A DNA stretch of 64,000 bases from Mortierella sp. BCC40632 (GCA_011634665.1 WAEK01000006.1:1-64000), one strand, 5' to 3'; shown: positions 26,958-38,855, counted from the stretch's first letter. Notes: a model not told the origin generated them from the sequence alone. Program-made: numbers and translations.

Positions 26958-28809
26958 GAGAGACGAGAGACGAGAAGGGGGGTGGGGGCGAGCGAACAGG
27001 CCTGGCCAGCTATCAGACTCAGGGAGAGCTATTGACTTTGGCCCGTCAGTCACCAATCTGCATTCGAGGGATGCACGTACATGCACAATGCGTCTGCGCG
27101 TACGCAGTCGTATCTGCAGTGCGGTCCCGGCCGCTGTTCTCCTTTTTGGCCATGCAATGCACAAGGGCCTTTGGAGGAACAGGGGGAGGACCAAAGGTCG
27201 GACAAAAGATGTACGAGGCATTCCTGGCCGCTGTTGCGGACCCGTCATCCAACACACGACAGCAATCAGCAAGAAGGTTGTCACCGCTGGTTTGATCCGC
27301 TACTGACCTCTCCTATCGACGAGAATGCGCAAAAAGACAAAGTAGTACTGTAGATGCTTCGCTGTGCGAGAGCTACCTGCTACCTTGATCCTTCAATGTC
27401 TTCCTACTGGGATCTGTCCTGCTCCGGCGGATGCTGTCTCTTGTCTCCTTCCCCGTCTCCCCTGCCCAATTTTTGTCTTATCCAATTATGCCCTGCCCTG
27501 CCCTGCCCTGCCTTGCTCTTGACCCTATCATTCTTTGCAATGCCAAATGCTATATCCATTCCTGCGGCAATATAGACTGCAGTCATGGTTAGCTCATTGG
27601 ACCTCCCTGTGCCTGTCTAATCCCCCTTGCCACAGGAGAGAATGGATGGTCCTTTGTTCTCATCTACCTGCTTGCAAAAGACTACCATGCGCTCCTCCTT
27701 CTAAACCAATTGCAGTACTCGTGTAACCATGACCGAGAAGCCAGGTCCTTGCGACATTAGGGGGCATGATCGAGCAGAAAAGAAAGAAAAAAGACGCTGT
27801 GCAAGGGCCACTTCTTTCTTCCTGGACTTTGAAAACAGGAGGTCGCATGAAGCGTTTTGTTTTTCTCAGGACATGCGGCCGACCTACAGAGCATTGCATC
27901 TCGTAGACAAAGTGTGTAGATATTGGTTCAGTCCTGTACAAGGCAGAGGATACCCATCGCCTCTGACCAGCAAAAAGTGTCGAGAGGATCCTTGGCGGGA
28001 GTATGCCTTGAGAAGCCGAGCTTGACATGCTTTGGACGCGACTGACTTTGATGATGAACAAGAGTTCTCCTCAATAAGCACGTGTAGCCACGTGTAGCTT
28101 GAAGACCTCCTCCTCCATGAGGCCAGCCACCAAGTCAGCCAGCCTTTTTCGCAGACCACAGGACCAAGCCTAGCCAATCTAGTGGCCAAGGCAAGGCGGT
28201 CTACAGTCCTAAAGGGGAAATAGGGTTTGTGCGCTCGCAATCGACGTTACCAATCTCAATCATTTCACATTGGTCATTGTCATCGTTCGACATCGCCCCA
28301 TGGCGCTGTCTGTTTTTTTTTTTTTCTCTCTCTCTCTCTCCCTTTTTCTCTCTCTCTCTCTCTCCCTCTCTTGCTTCTGCTCCAGCTACACGCTACTCCA
28401 CGGTCGACGCCAAGCCCAGGACTTTGTACTCACTTATCGGCTCCATCCAGACTTGGCTACTGATAGTCGCTCAGACTCCGTTGAGCCAATTTTACAGCTC
28501 TCTTGCCCCATCGTTTTCTACGCTCTATCCACTTACGAACACGGCTACCCGGATCAAATCATCAAGGATAACCCAGACCCCTATTTCTTGAGCCTTGGCA
28601 GACAAGGCTTGGCCAATGCTCTGTAGACTATATAACATCCCGCTTGGGTGACACTAGCCACTCCCCTCGATCTCATTTTTTCTCAGCACTCATTCCCTAC
28701 TCTTGGACAACAAGCGCTAAAGAGAACTCCTTCCCTTCCTCTCTCCTCTTCTACAACCACTTCTTCTAACCACTTCTTCCAACCAGCATATAAATTTCAT
28801 TCACCTCTA
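25805..28809. other. Divergent intergenic region, repeat-rich
   Basis: Three kilobases between the start of the RhoGEF-like gene (-) and the PAQR gene (+). It contains an A-run near 26225-26244, a (GA)n tract near 26918-26956, CCCTG repeats near 27490-27512 and CT tracts near 28320-28372. Open frames such as 26558-27295 are low-complexity, lack any recognisable domain, and have an equally long antisense frame. I see no supported gene. A TATA-like TATATAA lies near 28628, upstream of the PAQR start. Confidence 0.5.
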
Positions 28810-29417
28810 ATGGCAGACTTGTCAGGAATGCGAGCTCGATCTTCAGCGCCCAACAAGAAGGACATGTCTTCTGACTCTTTATCCGCCACTACTGCGCACG
28901 ATTACTCTTCTCTCCAAGGAACACAATCAAACTCACATCCAAGATCTAGCCCAATCTTTACACTCACCCCAGGAGAGTTAAAACCAGGATCGTCTGCACC
29001 AATGGGTGCATCTACTGCCAGTAGTGCTAGTAGTTCTTCACAGTCGCCAGAACGGGAGAGGGAGCCATTGGTTCAGACAGACCCTCTTGGCCCTCTCTGC
29101 ACCTGGGCAGATCTACCGCACTGGCTCCAGGACAACCCAGCGATCTTGACAGGATACCGTCGCCCGACCTTTAGTTATAAAAAGTGTCTCGCATCATTGG
29201 GATTTCTCCACAACGAAAGTGGTATGTTCAGAGGAAAAATAAGAATAGGGCAACATGGGATAACAGATGGCCCTGCAGCAGGTGTATGACGTGGGTGTGC
29301 GATTTGATCCAAGGACAAGTGAAGAAGCATGGAGAGAGGCACGTTCCTTGAGGAGCATGGCTGGTGGGACAGTAATAATGATTCGATCACAACATCTAAC
29401 AAAGGAGGGTATGCTTA

Positions 29418-29449
<32 letters not shown>

Positions 29450-30555
29450 ACAATAGTCAATATCTGGTCACACCTCTTGGGGGCACTTGTTTGTGTGGTC
29501 GTGTCGCCACTCGTCTATCTCAAGTATATTGGACTGATGGATACGATCCGCTGGACCGATGTGGCAGTCTTTTATGTGTTTATGGCAGGAGCCACAGCAT
29601 GTCTCGCGATGTCAGCCCTCTTTCATGCCTTTTCTTGTCACTCAGAGCCCGTGGCTCATCAATGGAATCGATGCGACTATGTCGGGATCGTGTTCTTGAT
29701 CGTCGGATCATTCTATCCTGCAATCTTTTACGGTAATTATGGAAGAAGGGATCACACGAGCTAAACTGCCGGTCGTGTCCACTTTTCGTTGGTCAGACAA
29801 AAGGGAAAAAAAAAACTAACTGTAATTGTTTTTCTATTGTGAACTAGGCTTCTACTGTTTCAAGACCTGGCAGATCATGTACATTTCTCTGATCTCGCTC
29901 TTTGGTGCAGCAACAATCGTGGCTGTGGTTCGACCCGAGTTCAGGACCCCCCAGTATCGTTGGATCCGATCAAGCTTGTTCTTGGCGATGGGTCTCTCTG
30001 GTATCTTTCCGGCCATCCATGGATTAGTGCTCTATGGTGTATGTCCTCCTTCCTCTTGTTTCTTCTTGAAATAGAATGCTGTACTGTGTTGGATGCTGCG
30101 CCAAAAGACCAGGCTGTGCTAATGTTTCCAACCTTTTTTATTATTATTACCATTGTTTTTCAACTAACGAATGTAGTACCACCTAGCGGAGAAGGCAATC
30201 TCGCTGAGTTACATGATCAGTATGGGGGCATTCTATGTTATCGGGGCCTTGCTCTACGCTAGTCGTACACCTGAGCGATTCTTTCCTGGTAAACTCGATC
30301 ATTTTGTAAGTAGCTTGGTCGAGTGAAGATCTGTAAATGGAGATTACCGCCACTCTTTTCCCAACCTCTAACCGTTTTTTTTTTTTTATCATTTTCGCAA
30401 TCTAGGGAGCCTCGCACCAGATCTTTCATGTGTGTGTGCTGTTGGGTTGCCTTTCCCACTTTCTAGGTGTGACCAAAGCGATGGCCTTTTGGCACGATGC
30501 AAACCATAGTTGTTCGATTCCCATCGAAGAGATGCGAGCTACGTTTCTCCAATAG
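28810..30555 (+). CDS. PAQR / adiponectin-receptor-like (Izh-type) membrane protein, 385 aa
   Basis: Five exons join in phase: 28810-29221, 29457-29732, 29848-30038, 30177-30305 and 30406-30555. The first about 110 residues are Ser-rich and hydrophilic. Then come HNESVNIWSH, formed across the first intron and a hallmark of the family, and seven hydrophobic segments. Conserved metal-site features are ALFHAFSCHS, NRCDYVGI and, near the C-terminus, SHQIFHVCVLLGCLSHF with paired histidines. Fungal relatives (Izh1-4) act in zinc and sterol/lipid homeostasis, and animal relatives are linked to ceramidase activity. The exact role here is inferred. I chose the ATG at 28810 because a TATA-like element near 28628 leaves a 5' leader before it; an in-frame ATG at 28648 would sit almost on the transcription start. 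Confidence 0.9.
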
Positions 30556-31244
30556 AGTAATAAAGAATAGAAATATACGGGGCTTCATTTTGAGAGAAAG
30601 AAAGTGTATGTGTGTGTGTGTGTGTGAGAGAGAGAGAGCATTAGCGAGAGTGATCGTTATCGTGCTGGTGCTGTGTATGTGGATGTGAATGTGTGGATGT
30701 GTCCACAGCGGACTGGAGGAGTGTACGTGTCGAGCAAAGAGTGGGCACAAGAGAGCCCTGGTCGCCTCCTCTTTCTTCTTCCTCTTCCCTCCCCCATCCC
30801 CGCGTACCAATGGGCTCTGGAAGAGTGGCACGGCCAGGGACGTGAAATTGCTCGCTGTGGCGGGTGCGGCCAATGAGAAGCTGCCGTGTCAACTCTCGTT
30901 GCTTTTCTCCTCTCGGGGCACCCCTTCTCCCACTCCCCCCAAGATAGCGTCTCACACGCTCTGCTCCATTTCAATCAATCACACACACACGCACACATAT
31001 ACTACACACTCTATTTTATCCCGTGGAAAAGGAGAGAAGCTGGGAGAGACGATCCGTTTTATAAGCCGCCACGATTCGCGCTGATCATCTCTTTTTACAT
31101 CACTTCTTTGTCACCTCACCTTTCTCTCTCCTCTCTCTCTCTCTTCATCATCCTCATCCCCATCCTCCTCTTCTTCATCTCCACCCCACCCCTTCTCTCT
31201 TTGCATCTGCATCTGCTTCTGCATTCCGTCTACACTTATACATC
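30556..31244 (+). promoter_or_regulatory. Promoter and 5' leader of the BiP gene
   Basis: At 30870-30888 there is CCAAT, nine bases, then CCGTG, one base off the mammalian ER stress element CCAAT-N9-CCACG. A second CCAAT lies near 30807 and a GACGTG core near 30838. A TATA-like TTTTATAAG is at 31057-31065, giving an expected leader of about 150 bases before the ATG. The leader is very CT-rich. Regulation by the unfolded protein response is expected for this gene, but the site is only a motif match. Confidence 0.5.
30559..30564 (+). terminator. Poly(A) signal of the PAQR gene
   Basis: An AATAAA hexamer lies four bases after the stop codon. It is the only exact consensus signal found directly behind a plus-strand gene here. 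Confidence 0.5.
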
Positions 31245-33478
31245 ATGACCAAGTTCTTCAAGAGCGCCTTCGCTCTTTGTTCCTTGGCCTGCGTCTCTCT
31301 GGCAGCCCTTGCCACCGTCAAGGCTGACGAGACTCGCGAGTCATATGGCACCGTCATCGGTATCGGTAAGTCACCTCTTTTCCTCGCTCTCACCTCCCCT
31401 TTTGCCTTCTCTATCCAGGACTCGACTGCCCGATCATTCGCGTTTTTCTTTCTTTTCTTTCAAGTCAGGGATCGTGCAGATCAGAGCGCTTACTGGAGCC
31501 AGGACAAATCCACCAGAGAAGACCCCACCTTCCAACTGACCACTCCCAACTGACCTCGACCTTTTTTGTCCTATTCTTCCTTTTTTTCTTTTTTTTTTTT
31601 TTTCGCCTTTCAGATCTTGGAACCACCTACTCGTGTGTTGGTGTCTTCAAGAACGGACGCGTCGAGATCATTGCCAATGACCAGGGTCACCGTATCACAC
31701 CTTCGTACGTTGCCTTCACCGAGGACGAGCGTCTTGTCGGTGATGCTGCCAAGAACCAGTACGCCGCCAACCCAACCAACACCGTCTTTGATGCCAAGCG
31801 TCTGATCGGTCGTCGTTTCGAGGAGAAGGAGGTCCAGGCCGACATTAAGCACTTCCCCTTCAAGGTCAAGAACAAGGGTGGTGCCCCAATCATTGAGGTC
31901 AAGGTCAAGGGTGAGGAAAAGACTTTCACTCCCGAGGAAATCTCGGCCATGATTCTTGGCAAGATGAAGGAGATTGCTGAGGCATATCTCTCAAAGAAGG
32001 TTACCCACGCTGTTGTCACTGTCCCCGCTTACTTCAACGACGCTCAGCGTCAGGCCACCAAGGATGCCGGTACCATTGCCGGTTTGACTGTTCTCCGTAT
32101 TGTTAACGAGCCCACCGCCGCCGCTATCGCCTATGGTTTGGATAAGAAGGGAGGCGAGCGCACTATCCTTGTCTACGATCTCGGTGGTGGTACCTTCGAT
32201 GTCTCTCTTCTCTCGATCGACGATGGTGTCTTTGAAGTCTTGTCCACCTCGGGTGACACCCACTTGGGAGGTGAGGACTTTGATCAGCGTGTTATTGAGC
32301 ACTTTGTCAAGTTGTACAAGAAGAAGAACGGTAAGGACGTCACCACCGACCTCAAGGCCATGGGCAAGCTTAAGCGTGAGGCTGAGAAGGCCAAGCGTAC
32401 TCTCTCTTCCCAGATGTCTGTCCGTATTGAAATCGACTCTTTCCAGGATGGTAACGACTTTTCCGAGACCTTGACCCGCGCCAAGTTCGAGGAGCTTAAC
32501 AACGATCTCTTCCGCAAGACTATCAAGCCCGTTGAGCAGGTCCTCAAGGATGCTGAGCTTACCAAGGGTGACATTCAGGACATTGTTCTCGTTGGTGGTT
32601 CGACCCGTATCCCCAAGGTTATTTCGTTGATCGAGGAGTTCTTTGGCGGCAAGAAGGCTTCCAAGGGTATCAACCCCGATGAGGCTGTCGCTTATGGTGC
32701 CGCTGTCCAGGGTGGTGTTCTCTCTGGCGAGTCCGAGACCGACTCTCTCCTTCTTTTGGATGTTAACCCCTTGACCCTCGGAATCGAGACCACTGGAGGT
32801 GTCATGACCAAGTTGATTGGCCGTAACACTGGTATCCCCACCAAGAAGTCCCAGATCTTCTCGACCGCCGCCGACAACCAGCCCACTGTCTTGATCCAGG
32901 TCTTTGAGGGTGAGCGTTCCATGACCAAGGACAACAACATGCTCGGCAAGTTCGAGTTGAACAACATCCCCCCTGCTCCCCGTGGTGTTCCCCAGATCGA
33001 GGTCACCTTCGAGATTGATGCCAACGGTATCCTCCGTGTCTCTGCCTCGGACAAGGGCACTGGCAAGGTCGAGTCGATCACCATCAAGAACGACAAGGGT
33101 CGTCTCTCTGAGGAGGAGATTGAGCGCATGATCAAGGAGGCCGAGGAGTACGCTGGTGAGGACCAGCTGATCAAGGAGCGCATCGAGTCCAAGAACGGTC
33201 TTGAGAACTACTTGTACAGCATCAAGGGCCAGGTCAACGACGACAACCAGCTCGGCTCCAAGCTCGAGGCTGAGGACAAGAAGACCATTCTCGATGCCGT
33301 CACCAAGCAGATCAGCTGGCTCGAGACCTCTGGCTCCACCGCCACCAAGGAGGAGCTCGATGAGAAGAAGGAGGAGATCGAGGCCATTGTCAACCCCATC
33401 ACCTCCAAGTTGTACGGTGGTGCTCAGGGCTCTGGCCCCGCTCCCACTGAGGAGATGCCCTCGCACGACGAGTTGTAA
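31245..33478 (+). CDS. KAR2: ER-resident Hsp70 chaperone BiP/Kar2, 661 aa
   Basis: ATP-dependent chaperone of the ER lumen that helps import, folding and quality control. Two exons, 31245-31365 and 31614-33478, restore [19 protein letters not shown] across a 248-base phase-1 intron. A signal peptide covers about residues 1-27 (hydrophobic [20 protein letters not shown]). The nucleotide-binding domain includes the signature [14 protein letters not shown] and [12 protein letters not shown]. The substrate-binding domain begins about residue 420 ([18 protein letters not shown]). The protein ends in PSHDEL, an HDEL ER-retention signal, which separates it from cytosolic and mitochondrial Hsp70s. 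Third codon positions are strongly C/G-biased compared with the neighbours, as expected for a highly expressed gene. A long antisense frame across it is a by-product of that codon use. Confidence 0.97.
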
Positions 33479-33702
33479 AAAAAAAAAAAAGACTCTAGTT
33501 TTTTCCCAGGTTTACTTAGCAAGCGACATACATAGACAACAAAATAATCTTTTTTTTTTTTTCTGGGATGTGTTCAGTTTGCTCAACTGCCTTTCTGTAT
33601 AGTAAAATCGATTTTATTTCAATGACTTGCTGCTACTAGATTCCGCTGATTTTGTACATGTGTAATCATTATTTTTATATGCAAAAGAAGCTGGTATGAA
33701 AG

Positions 33703-33705
<3 letters not shown>

Positions 33706-33739
<34 letters not shown>

Positions 33740-33740
33740 C
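33706..33740. repeat. Poly(T) tract at the 3' end of TAF6
   Basis: About 34 T on the plus strand lie two bases beyond the TAF6 stop codon. In the sense of TAF6 this is an A-run that starts right after the stop. BiP, ending on the other side, also runs from its TAA straight into an A-run (33477-33490). Confidence 0.85.
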
Positions 33741-33742
33741 TT

Positions 33743-36178
33743 CTAGCATGCCTCGATCACAGCGACAATTCCAGAAACATTTTGCTCTATATCATCATCC
33801 TTCAGTAGTGCCTTGGCCAAGGTCTCACCAATGGCCTGAGAAAGGGGTTCTCGAACCTCTTGCAGCGTGGCTGTGTTGGGGATCGACCTTGACCTGTCAG
33901 CTTCATTCCTAATCAGGTTACGGAGTCCTGTCTAAAAAATAAAATAAAATAAAATAAATAAAAAGAAATTGCACACACACACACACACACATGCACACAC
34001 ACACACACATGCACACACGCAGAAGCGAGGGGAGGGAGAGAATCCCAAAAGAATAAAAACTTACTAAAAGTGCTCCCAGACAGTGCATCGCCTCATTCCT
34101 CTTCAGACCCATCAGAGTCGTAGTTTCTTCAGAGGCCTGGCCATCCAAGACGATGTCTTCGTCCAACAATGGACCACTCTGTTGGCTATCTAAATCTGAG
34201 GACGACAACTCGGGCTCAATCACACGACTGTAAGTCTTGAGATTCGGGACCACCAACGTCTTGAATACTTGATCTCCCATCCTCGTCAAGGCCAAGATGG
34301 CTCCATAATGAGTCGTCAAAGGCTTTTCGGGATCCAAAAATGCACGCAGCAATGTCCGGATAACACGAGGTTGGAGAGTGTGGTAAGAGGAGCCATATTT
34401 CTGACAGATGAGCACAATAATGTCTGTCGCTGTCGATCGGAGCGACCAATGATTCTCAAATGGAGTCTCGCCCAATCGCTTGCCAACCACACATGTCAAG
34501 ATGGTGGGCATCAATTGATGAAGCTGATAAAGAGTGAAGAAGGAGATGTAGTAACAATTAGCATCCGTTATTCGGATAAAGGCTGTGCGGAGCAATTTCT
34601 TTTTCATCTTCATCTTTGTCCATGGATTCCCGGAGGGTCACACACTTACATATGGCTCTACAAACAGGTTGTCATTGTCCAGCAATGCCCTGACCATTGA
34701 CATCATGGATTCCAACACTGACAGATTCCGTGTGTTTTGTGTCACCTAAGAAGAAAAACAAGAATTGTCAATATTCAAAGAGGATATGAATTAAACCAGG
34801 ATCACCTAACAAGAAGAGTATACTCTTCCTATTTACCTTTTCAGCGACTAGCTGGACAAAATAAGGGAGGAGTTGATGAAGACCAGGATCATTCTGTAGA
34901 CTGCTGATGGCTGTCGCTCGGAGGACTTCATCTGAACTCAGGACAGCACTCGTAATCCTTTCGTAATAAAGTTGCAATTCCTTGGACAAGACATGCTTCA
35001 CCAAAGGCTTGATCTCTGCTCCACTACCAGTGCTGCTGGTACCATTGGCTCCTTCGCCTCCTGCATTGCGGTTACCACCACTGCCGCTTCCACCAGCACC
35101 AGCACCACCGCTACCACCAACATTGGGACCAGCACCAGAGGCGCTGGTGGGCGAAGTTTGGGATCCGCCGACAGATTTGATACCGGGCACAACGGGTTGA
35201 GTTGAAGCGGCAGGGTCGAGCTTGATCCGTTTGCTAAAGATATCTGTCTTGGCATCAACAGGAGTTGGGTTCTGAACGATGGCTGGTTGAACACCCTCGA
35301 TGGCTAGCCAATGGGCTGTTCAGATTTACCCGTGTCAGTCCGATTCCAGAATAGAGTCAAGTGAATAGTTAGTATCTTGTCTAAAAAAAAAAAAAAAAAA
35401 AAAGGGGGGGGAGTGCTCTGTTCCTGGATAATAATAATATTAACTGAACACCGGTTGAAGCATGCCTCTGTTGTTGTTGTTACTTTTGTTGACTAACCTG
35501 TGTAAGAAATATCGAGTGGAACTTTGGGCAAGGGTGCGCTGAGAATCGTCTCAAAGTCAAGCTCCTCATCCTCGACAAAAAAAATATCGGTTGTTCCTGT
35601 GGCCGGTGTTCCAACCGAAGTCCTTTTGAAACGTGTTGGGTCTGTTGAATTGAATCCGTAGAGAGGCTAAGAATAGGGGGAATAGAGAAGATGGAAAATG
35701 CAGGAGAGTTTAGTGCTTCCCTGTGGATAAGATTATAAAAAAAAAAAAAAAAAAAAGAAAAGAAAAAAAAAGAAAAAAGAAAAGAAAAGAAAGGAAAAGA
35801 CAGCCGGGTGGTTTACCTCGACATTGCGGACTCGCAAGGCATTGTTGATGTCATCGACTGTTAGTTTGGTGCGCTTGCCATGTCGCATAAACTTCATAGC
35901 CTCTTGGACAATCTCGTGAATCCTGTATTCAACATCCTGCGCCAGGGACATGGCCACCTCATCCTTGAGGTTGGTGATGCCGACCGACTCGGCAATGTCC
36001 TATAGTTTGATCAAGATGAACGCGTGCAAGCAATCCAGGTCAGCCGCTGCAGAGTCTTATCCTACACATACTCTCTCTTTGAGAGAGAGAGAGACACTGT
36101 CGATTGTATAGAAGCAGAAATAGATGATTGTAGCGAAGAAATCCCTGCCTTGATGGTTGACGATGGAAAGGTGCTCAT
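33743..36178 (-). CDS. TAF6: Transcription initiation factor TFIID/SAGA subunit 6 (TAF6), 534 aa
   Basis: Subunit of TFIID and of SAGA-type complexes that pairs with TAF9 through a histone fold. Seven exons join in phase: 36149-36178, 35817-35999, 35498-35666, 34837-35315, 34650-34745, 34065-34523 and 33743-33931. The histone fold is residues about 8-70 (AESVGITNLKDEVAMSLAQD, KFMRHGKRTKLTVDDINNAL), followed by the family's NVEPLYGF. A Gly/Ser/Ala-rich stretch (about residues 160-190) leads to the TAF6 C-terminal HEAT-repeat domain (LHQLMPTILTCVVGKRLG, HWSLRSTATDIIVLICQKYG, ATLQEVREPLSQAIGETLA). The first intron appears to use a GC donor (AAG|GCAGGG). The joined start MSTFPSSTIK-DIAESVG fits the family well, whereas reading on without splicing does not. 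Confidence 0.93.
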
Positions 36179-36399
36179 TGTTCTCTCAAATAGTCGGTTG
36201 TTGGCCAAGAGAGGAATAAAAAAAAAAAAAAAATCGCCCATCGCCCAACCAAGTGGAGGCATTCCCCGCCTGAGTGACTGCCAAGATGATTGTTTCCACT
36301 CTTTCTCTCCACTCCTCGCGTGCCCCCTTGCCTCTGGCTGCCCACATTCTAGCAACAACCCTAGCCATTCTTTCGAGTGGAGACATTCTTCTGTCCGAG
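36179..36399. promoter_or_regulatory. Divergent promoter of TAF6 and the 380-aa protein gene
   Basis: Only 221 bases separate the two inferred start codons on opposite strands, so the genes must share this region. It contains an A-run (about 36219-36233). I see no clear TATA box. A further in-frame ATG at 36274 could lengthen the plus-strand gene and shrink the shared region. Confidence 0.55.
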
Positions 36400-38362
36400 A
36401 TGGAAAACGAGCACAAGAGCCAGGATGCCAATGCACCCATCCAGGCTGTAGACACTCCTGCCGCTCCCACTGCTCCTTCCACAGGGTCGTCGGGATTGGC
36501 ACCAGAGATGTAAACGCTGGGTTCTATTTTTCTTAAAAGACAAAAAAAAAAAAAAAAAGCCAGTATCAACATTGGTCTGATGCTTATTATCTTGTTTCCT
36601 CTTCGTTTTCCTCTTCTTCTTATCACCCTCCTCGGGGTTTCTTATCGACTCTCTTGGCAGGACCTCCATGGTCTCGCAATTGGCCAATAGTGTCCAGACT
36701 ATGCAAGGCCATCTTGGGAATGCATATCAGGTAGTCTCTGCCTCCTCATTCTTCTCTCCTGTCGAAGCGAGAGTAACTGCCCTAGCTCCTCAAAAATCTT
36801 CTTTTGAATCTCTCTCCTCACCTTCTTCGTCTTTACTTTTGTTTGTTTTACCTAGACCTTAGCCAACAACATGAAACAGAGCGTCGAGATGACCCAGGCT
36901 ATGAGCAATATGATGGAGATGCTCCTTGCCAACAGCCTGAATGTTTGTTAGTCTCTTCTTCTTTTAGCCTCCTCTTGGCATCACCCCTAACTTTGGAGAA
37001 GGACCCAAGTAGAGCAGAAAGAATCAACCGAATCTGATCGGCAAGGAGATCCGCCCTTTTTTACTATTCACTATGGCATAGGCTCGAGGATAGAACGGGA
37101 CGAACGATCGGACAAACCTCTTCTTGTAATCACCACTGAAAACAAGAGTCAGCTTCCTATTCCCAATATCGCAGGATCTTTAAAGATTGGTAGGGATGAT
37201 AACCTGGAAAAGATCTTTGAGATCTCCGAACAGTCTAAATGGACACTTGTCTCGAGTGCTCGAACCACCTCAAGAAGGTAAAAAAAAAACAACAACAACA
37301 ACAGCAAAGACTTCCTTCGACTCGTGCACGATGCTAGCGCACCCCCCCCTCCTTTTTAAATATCCTTTCAAGTGCTGACTTTGTGGGCGGATATACTCTT
37401 TCTAGGGGCACAAGGCTGGTCGAGGATAAGGATTCTTCTATCTACGAGTCAAAGTCAGGAGCTAATAGTCCGACAAAGGGTGCGGAGCAAATGTTGGGTA
37501 GTAACAGTAGCGGTCAGGCCAAGTCTGCACCTCTTGTGTTGTTACCAGAAACACGTTGGACAGATGTGTTTGAACTTGACTTGGAGCTGTTTGATAGCTG
37601 GGTCATTGTCATCGAGACCTCCTTCCAGAGCCCTGGATCGAACAGACGATTTACCAAGAAGCACGAGTGTTGCATCTACCTCATAGACCAGGTCCGTCCG
37701 ATGAATGCTTGGGAGGGGAAGAAAGAGTGGGGGTTGTTGATTACACTGGTTGTCTTCAAGTGGTAGCCAAAGCCGAAAAAAAAAAACAAAAAAAAAAGCA
37801 TTGCATTGGCGAGCTATGCATTAATGGTACTGTCTTCTTTACGATGGCAAAAATTGACTTTTTCAACTAGTGTGTCATCTCGTGGCAACCAGAGACTTCC
37901 AAGCCTGCGACAGACCCTGTGGAGAATGTGACCATGAGAACCGCCAACTTTCGACAAACGCTTCAAGTTCCCTTGACTGAGGGCCTGCGTGTCGGAATGG
38001 CCTTTACATATATTCCAACTCTGGTAAATCATTCTCTAGGGATGAATAGGGGGGAACAACCTCTCTCTCTCTCTCTCTCTCTCTTTCTTTCCTTTTTTCT
38101 TTTCTTTTCTCAGACTTGTCGTCTGGCTACTTCCTAAGACCTTACTCCAAAGTGAATCCTTGCCTGTATGTCATCTAACTCGATGGATTTCACATCATGT
38201 GCCCAACTCTAGGCGCCCCATCTGGTGGTTTATGGAGAGATAACTCAAATCTCGGACGATCACCAAGAGACATCTTGTGCACTGTGGTTGGAGAATGTCG
38301 AGAACCAATCCCATGTGATGGGCCGGATTCGACGTGAGCTTGAGGTGTTGGGCAGTCTGTAA
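36400..38362 (+). CDS. Unrecognised protein with coiled-coil N-terminus and beta-rich C-terminus, 380 aa
   Basis: I do not recognise the family. Eight exons join in phase: 36400-36509, 36661-36730, 36856-36942, 37018-37277, 37406-37691, 37871-38023, a 27-base exon 38139-38165, and 38213-38362. After a Pro/Ala-rich start, residues about 37-90 are helical and Met/Gln-rich (MVSQLANSVQTMQGHLGNAY, MKQSVEMTQAMSNMMEMLLA), suggesting oligomerisation. The remainder alternates short beta-like strands (KPLLVITTENKSQLPIPN, SWVIVIETSFQS, FRQTLQVPLTEGLRVGMAFT, PHLVVYGEIT) and ends EVLGSL. There is no signal peptide or membrane segment. The divergent arrangement with TAF6 hints at housekeeping, possibly nuclear, expression. 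The exon 4 acceptor and the micro-exon are the least certain points. Confidence 0.72.
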
Positions 38363-38766
38363 AAAGAAAAAGAGAGAAAAGATACATGCTGGAGCATCGA
38401 ATGGGGTCTTGACACGATTTGTAATTAGCATAGACACCTCTGTCTTCCTCTCCCTTCCGAGCTTCCGAGAGAGGCTCCCCAGTCTGACAACCATTTGTTC
38501 GTCGTGAGAGTGAGCTCTGATTGTACGACCAAATTTGCAGTCTGTCTGAAATAAAATATCTCCTCTAGTCTAGCACAAAGACAACGCTGGCTCATGCAAC
38601 GGACGAGTCTTGTGTGAATACAAAATTTATTCAAATGGTGGTGTGGCACTTTAAGAGGCCATGCAAGTCTGAGCAAAAGGAGCATAATTCACGTGGGCCC
38701 ATGCTAGCGTATAGGTGACGCGTAGCGATTTCAGGGACACGGACCAGAAACGTCGCCCTTGACTCT

Positions 38767-38802
<36 letters not shown>

Positions 38803-38855
38803 TCTTTTTTTTTTCCCACAGGACCAAGCATATTCTTTCTCAATTTCTAGCAAGG
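38363..38855. other. Intergenic region
   Basis: Between two plus-strand genes. It holds a (CA)n tract (about 38771-38800) followed by a T-run (about 38806-38815) just before the next start codon. I see no gene. Confidence 0.5.

Noticed and set aside
26558..27295. 245-codon plus-strand frame in the intergenic region
   Set aside because: It contains a long Arg-Glu run from a GA tract, has an equally long antisense frame and shows no domain.
27580..27660. tRNA-like text (TGGTTAGCTCATTGG) near 27587
   Set aside because: No T-loop GTTCGA, no matching acceptor stem and no anticodon arm could be found.
29267..29456. Open frame running through the first intron of the PAQR gene
   Set aside because: The flanking exons join directly to give the family's HNESVNIWSH. 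An extra exon here either brings in stops or breaks the motif.
31991..33466. 491-codon open frame antisense to BiP
   Set aside because: It mirrors the strong C/G third-position bias of the sense gene, and its translation is Leu/Gly/Val-rich with no domain.
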